A DNA stretch of 64,000 nt from Vogesella urethralis (GTDB lineage: Bacteria; Pseudomonadota; Gammaproteobacteria; Burkholderiales; Chromobacteriaceae). Positions 61,620 to 64,000 of the stretch are shown here, piece after piece. The notes under the pieces are model-generated. The model did not search any database. It was not told where the DNA came from and saw nothing but the letters and a program-made list of their open reading frames with translations. The translations under genes and the position numbers were made by a program. The DNA lies in contig NZ_VMDW02000118.1 in assembly GCF_007644045.2 (NCBI RefSeq), forward strand, positions 62,001 to 126,000, given 5' to 3'. Numbering within the stretch: the stretch's first letter is position 1; each line of letters begins with the position of its first letter.

Positions 61620-62542
61620 AAAAAACGCTGGTCAATGTGATTACCGGCTTTCTGGGCGTGGGCAAGACCACGGCGCTGCGCCACATGATTGCCCACCGTC
61701 CGCAGGGCGAGAAGTGGGCCATTATCGTCAACGAATTTGGTGAAATCGGCATCGATGGCGCCGTGCTGGATAACGGCGAACTGCCGGTGGCGGAAATTGC
61801 CGGTGGTTGCCTGTGTTGCGTGGCCGGCCCGCAGATGACGGTGACGGTGGCCAACCTGGTGCGCCGTGAGCGCCCGGACCGGCTGATCATCGAAGCCAGT
61901 GGGCTGGCCCACGCTGCCGGCCTGATCGACGAGCTGCGCGCCGATCCATTGGGCAAGGCGCTGGAAGTGGGGGCGGTGATGACGCTGGTCGACCCGCGCC
62001 AATTCGTCAACAACGACTACTTCCGCCAGCCGCTGTACCGCGATCAGGTGATGGTGGCCGACGTGTTGCTGGCTACCAAGGGTGACCTGTGCGACGACGC
62101 CACTCTGGCCCAGTACCGAGACAAGGCAGCTGCGTTGTTCCCGCCCAAATCGCTGGTGGCCGATATCCGTGACGGTGCGGCCAACCCGGCCTGGCTGGAT
62201 ACCGAAGTGGCGGCCAAGCCGCGTTACCGCCCGGCGGTGCGCAGCGACGACAAGCCGGGCTGGCAGTCGCACGGCTGGACACTGCCGCCTGACACGCCGT
62301 TCTCTGGCGAGGCGCTGACGGCGTTCTTTGATGGCCTGCCAGGCATGGTGACCGGGCTGGTGCGCGCCAAAGGCATTTTCCGCGTGCTGGATACCTGGCT
62401 GTGGCTGAACTGGACCGAAGGCCGCTGGGCGGCCAACCAGGTAGCCTGGCGCCGGGACAACCGTTTTGAACTGATTGCCGAGCATATCGACGTTCCTGCC
62501 ATCGAAGCGGCCTTGCGAGCCTGCATTGCTGCCGAATTCTGA
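61616..62542 (+). CDS. COG0523 GTPase, probable zinc metallochaperone
   Basis: A 308-residue P-loop GTPase. The Walker A loop is GFLGVGKTT (11-19), the metal motif CLCC holds Cys64, Cys66 and Cys67, and a CobW C-terminal domain follows from about 220. COG0523 proteins under Zur are thought to deliver zinc to client enzymes during starvation; the ZigA and YeiR types are the nearest comparison. Start overlaps the zur stop by 4 bp and has a CAGGAG site. Fits a zinc-limitation operon. Confidence 0.9.
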   Translation: MKKTLVNVITGFLGVGKTTALRHMIAHRPQGEKWAIIVNEFGEIGIDGAVLDNGELPVAEIAGGCLCCVAGPQMTVTVANLVRRERPDRLIIEASGLAHAAGLIDELRADPLGKALEVGAVMTLVDPRQFVNNDYFRQPLYRDQVMVADVLLATKGDLCDDATLAQYRDKAAALFPPKSLVADIRDGAANPAWLDTEVAAKPRYRPAVRSDDKPGWQSHGWTLPPDTPFSGEALTAFFDGLPGMVTGLVRAKGIFRVLDTWLWLNWTEGRWAANQVAWRRDNRFELIAEHIDVPAIEAALRACIAAEF

Positions 62543-62556
62543 GTCCGAATTACTGC

Positions 62557-62751
62557 ATGTCCCAACATCATCACGCTGCGCATGAGCACCATGCGCACTC
62601 GCACCCCCATCCGCATGGCGCCGGTGACGACCATCACCTGCCGCGCTGGCGCTTGCTGTCCATGTCTGCCGGGCAGCGCCTGCTGCTGGCGGCGCTGCCC
62701 CTCAGCCTGCTTTGGCTGCTGGTGGCCTGGGCGCTGGGAGGGGAGGCATGA
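62557..62751 (+). CDS. Histidine-rich small membrane peptide
   Basis: A 64-residue protein. The first 27 residues contain twelve histidines (MSQHHHAAHEHHAHSHPHPH...), then a linker and one membrane helix (about 43-60, LLLAALPLSLLWLLVAWAL). It lies between the COG0523 GTPase and the ABC ATPase; its stop overlaps the ATPase start (ATGA), so expression with the transporter is assured. A metal-binding N-terminus is obvious, and a role as zinc buffer or donor is inferred. No named family is recognised. Confidence 0.7.
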   Translation: MSQHHHAAHEHHAHSHPHPHGAGDDHHLPRWRLLSMSAGQRLLLAALPLSLLWLLVAWALGGEA

Positions 62752-63488
62752 TCACGCTCGATAACCTGACCGTTTCCTACCAGCGCCACCCCGCGGTGCA
62801 CCACGTTAGCGGCCGTTTTGCCAGCGGTACGGCCACGGCCATCTTCGGCCCGAATGGCGCCGGCAAGAGCACCTTGCTGAAAACCATCATGGGGGCGCTG
62901 AAACCCGATAGCGGCAGCGTAAAGCTGCACGGCATCGGCCGGCGCGAGCTGGCTTATCTGCCGCAGCAGTCCGAAGTAGACCGCTCGTTGCCGGTGTCGG
63001 TCATCGACCTGGTCAGCAGCGGTCACTGGCGCCATAGCGGCCTGTTCGGCAAGGTTGGCCGCCAGCAGGACGAAGCCAGCTGGAATGCGCTGGTGACCGT
63101 GGGGCTGGAAGATTTTGCCACCCGCCCGATCTCGGCCCTGTCCAGCGGCCAGTTCCAGCGAGTGCTGTTTGCCCGCATCCTGGTGCAGGACGCCCGTTTG
63201 ATCCTGCTGGACGAACCGTTCAACGCGGTCGATGCCCGCACTACGCAAGACCTGCTGCAGTTGGTAGACCGCTGGCGTCAGGAGGGGCGCACGCTGGTGG
63301 CCGTCCTGCACGACCAGGCGCAGGTGCATAGCCATTTTCCGCAAACGCTGCTGATGGCGCGCGAGGTCATTGCCTGGGGCGATACCGCCGAGGTGCTGAC
63401 CGAGGCGCGCCTGCGTAAGGCCAGCGAAACCGCAGCGCACTGGCTGGCCAAGGCGCCGTTGTGCAATGTTGACGGGAGCCCGGCATGA
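62748..63488 (+). CDS. Metal ABC transporter, ATP-binding protein (ZnuC/AztA-like)
   Basis: A 246-residue ABC ATPase with Walker A GPNGAGKST (34-42), the signature LSSGQ, Walker B LILLDEP and the H-loop VLHD. The zinc/manganese (ABC-3) family is indicated by the partner permease. It energises zinc uptake in the operon started by zur. Start overlaps the peptide gene; stop overlaps the permease start (ATGA). One dispersed 10-mer lies at 63053. Confidence 0.9.
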   Translation: MITLDNLTVSYQRHPAVHHVSGRFASGTATAIFGPNGAGKSTLLKTIMGALKPDSGSVKLHGIGRRELAYLPQQSEVDRSLPVSVIDLVSSGHWRHSGLFGKVGRQQDEASWNALVTVGLEDFATRPISALSSGQFQRVLFARILVQDARLILLDEPFNAVDARTTQDLLQLVDRWRQEGRTLVAVLHDQAQVHSHFPQTLLMAREVIAWGDTAEVLTEARLRKASETAAHWLAKAPLCNVDGSPA

Positions 63489-64000
63489 GCACGTTGTACG
63501 ACCTGCTGTTGTCGCCGTTTGTCGACTTCGCTTTCATGCGCCGCGCGCTGGCCGGCTGCCTGGCGCTGGCCATGGGTAGCGCGCCGGTGGGGCTGTTCCT
63601 GGTGATGCGCCGCATGAGCCTGATGGGCGACGCCATGAGCCACGCCGTGTTGCCTGGCGCGGCAGTGGGTTACCTGCTGGCCGGGCTGAGTTTGCCGGCG
63701 ATGAGCCTGGGCGGTTTTGTTGCCGGGGTGTTGGTGGCGGTGCTGGCCGGTCTGGCCACCCGCTATACCGAGGTGAAGGAAGACGCCAGCTTTGCCGGCT
63801 TTTACCTGCTGTCCTTGTCGCTGGGTGTATTGCTGGTGTCCAAGACCGGCAGCAATGTCGACCTGATGCACCTGCTGTTCGGCTCGGTGCTGGCGGTGGA
63901 CGACCACGCACTGCTGCTGGTGGCGGGTGTCGCCAGCTTTACTGTGCTGAGCATGGCGCTGGTGTACCGCCCTTTGCTGCTGGAAAGCCTGGATCCGGTG
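63485..64000 (+). CDS. Metal ABC transporter permease, ABC-3 family (cut by window edge)
   Basis: The first 172 codons of an integral-membrane permease; the gene continues past the window. Several hydrophobic helices are visible, and the ABC-3 marks LVMRRMSLMGDAMSHAVLPG and the later SNVDLMHLLFGSVLAV show a ZnuB/AztB-type protein. It would form the membrane channel with the preceding ATPase. A substrate-binding protein gene is expected further downstream. Confidence 0.9.
   Translation, partial: MSTLYDLLLSPFVDFAFMRRALAGCLALAMGSAPVGLFLVMRRMSLMGDAMSHAVLPGAAVGYLLAGLSLPAMSLGGFVAGVLVAVLAGLATRYTEVKEDASFAGFYLLSLSLGVLLVSKTGSNVDLMHLLFGSVLAVDDHALLLVAGVASFTVLSMALVYRPLLLESLDPV

Overview
The window is a dense, GC-rich stretch of bacterial chromosome. 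The gene content fits a betaproteobacterium of the Neisseriales, most likely Chromobacteriaceae (Chromobacterium/Vogesella/Aquitalea type). The putrescine-pyruvate aminotransferase at 6069-7448 is, from memory, very close to the well-known Chromobacterium violaceum omega-transaminase, and FdhE, WaaF, GlnE and YhdP-TldD look betaproteobacterial. No rRNA, tRNA, CRISPR, prophage or intact insertion sequence was seen. About 60 genes are called, including two cut by the window edges (moaA on the left, an ABC-3 permease on the right).

Layout. 1-7.5 kb: the start of moaA, then a polyamine-catabolism locus. puuR-puuC run on the minus strand and ald-puuD-puuA-spuC run divergently; together they turn putrescine into GABA by the gamma-glutamyl route, with a pyruvate-dependent transaminase and an alanine dehydrogenase that can regenerate the pyruvate. 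7.7-14 kb: motB, a membrane-anchored methyltransferase, an HDOD protein, an RNA methyltransferase, a tandem GNAT and chrA. 14-24 kb: a Tat-exported formate dehydrogenase operon fdnGHI-fdhD-fdhE (a cysteine enzyme), with a divergent NtrC-type response regulator and histidine kinase; a sigma-54-type promoter lies in front of fdnG. 24-36 kb: assorted housekeeping and signalling genes (acyltransferase, CspA, an Hpt/HD-GYP protein, PpnP, K+ channel, Crp-type regulator, Hsp70-like YegD, PhoH-PIN, Bcp, Smr). 36-44 kb: trxB, a small motility protein behind a FliA-type promoter, a TetR regulator, waaF, ilvE, glnE. 44-55.5 kb: yhdP, nitrilase, tldD, a YbdK-type ligase, a MarR regulator, msrB, a phosphatase, an AEC transporter, dgt. 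55.7-61 kb: an MFS exporter with a cysteine-rich regulator, a small TA-flanked inverted-repeat element, a lower-GC patch with an unrecognised gene, an AtaL-like protein and two convergent cytochrome c' genes. 61-64 kb: a zinc operon with zur, a COG0523 GTPase, a histidine-rich membrane peptide and a metal ABC transporter, behind a Zur-box-like dyad.

The most striking signal is not a gene. The 10-mer GGTTGGCCGC (or its complement) occurs 34 times by hand count, against about 0.5 expected from base composition. It occurs on both strands, in all reading frames and often between genes, and in one place as an overlapping inverted pair forming a terminator. This is how the DNA uptake sequences of Neisseriaceae behave, and I propose it as a DUS-like element for this lineage.
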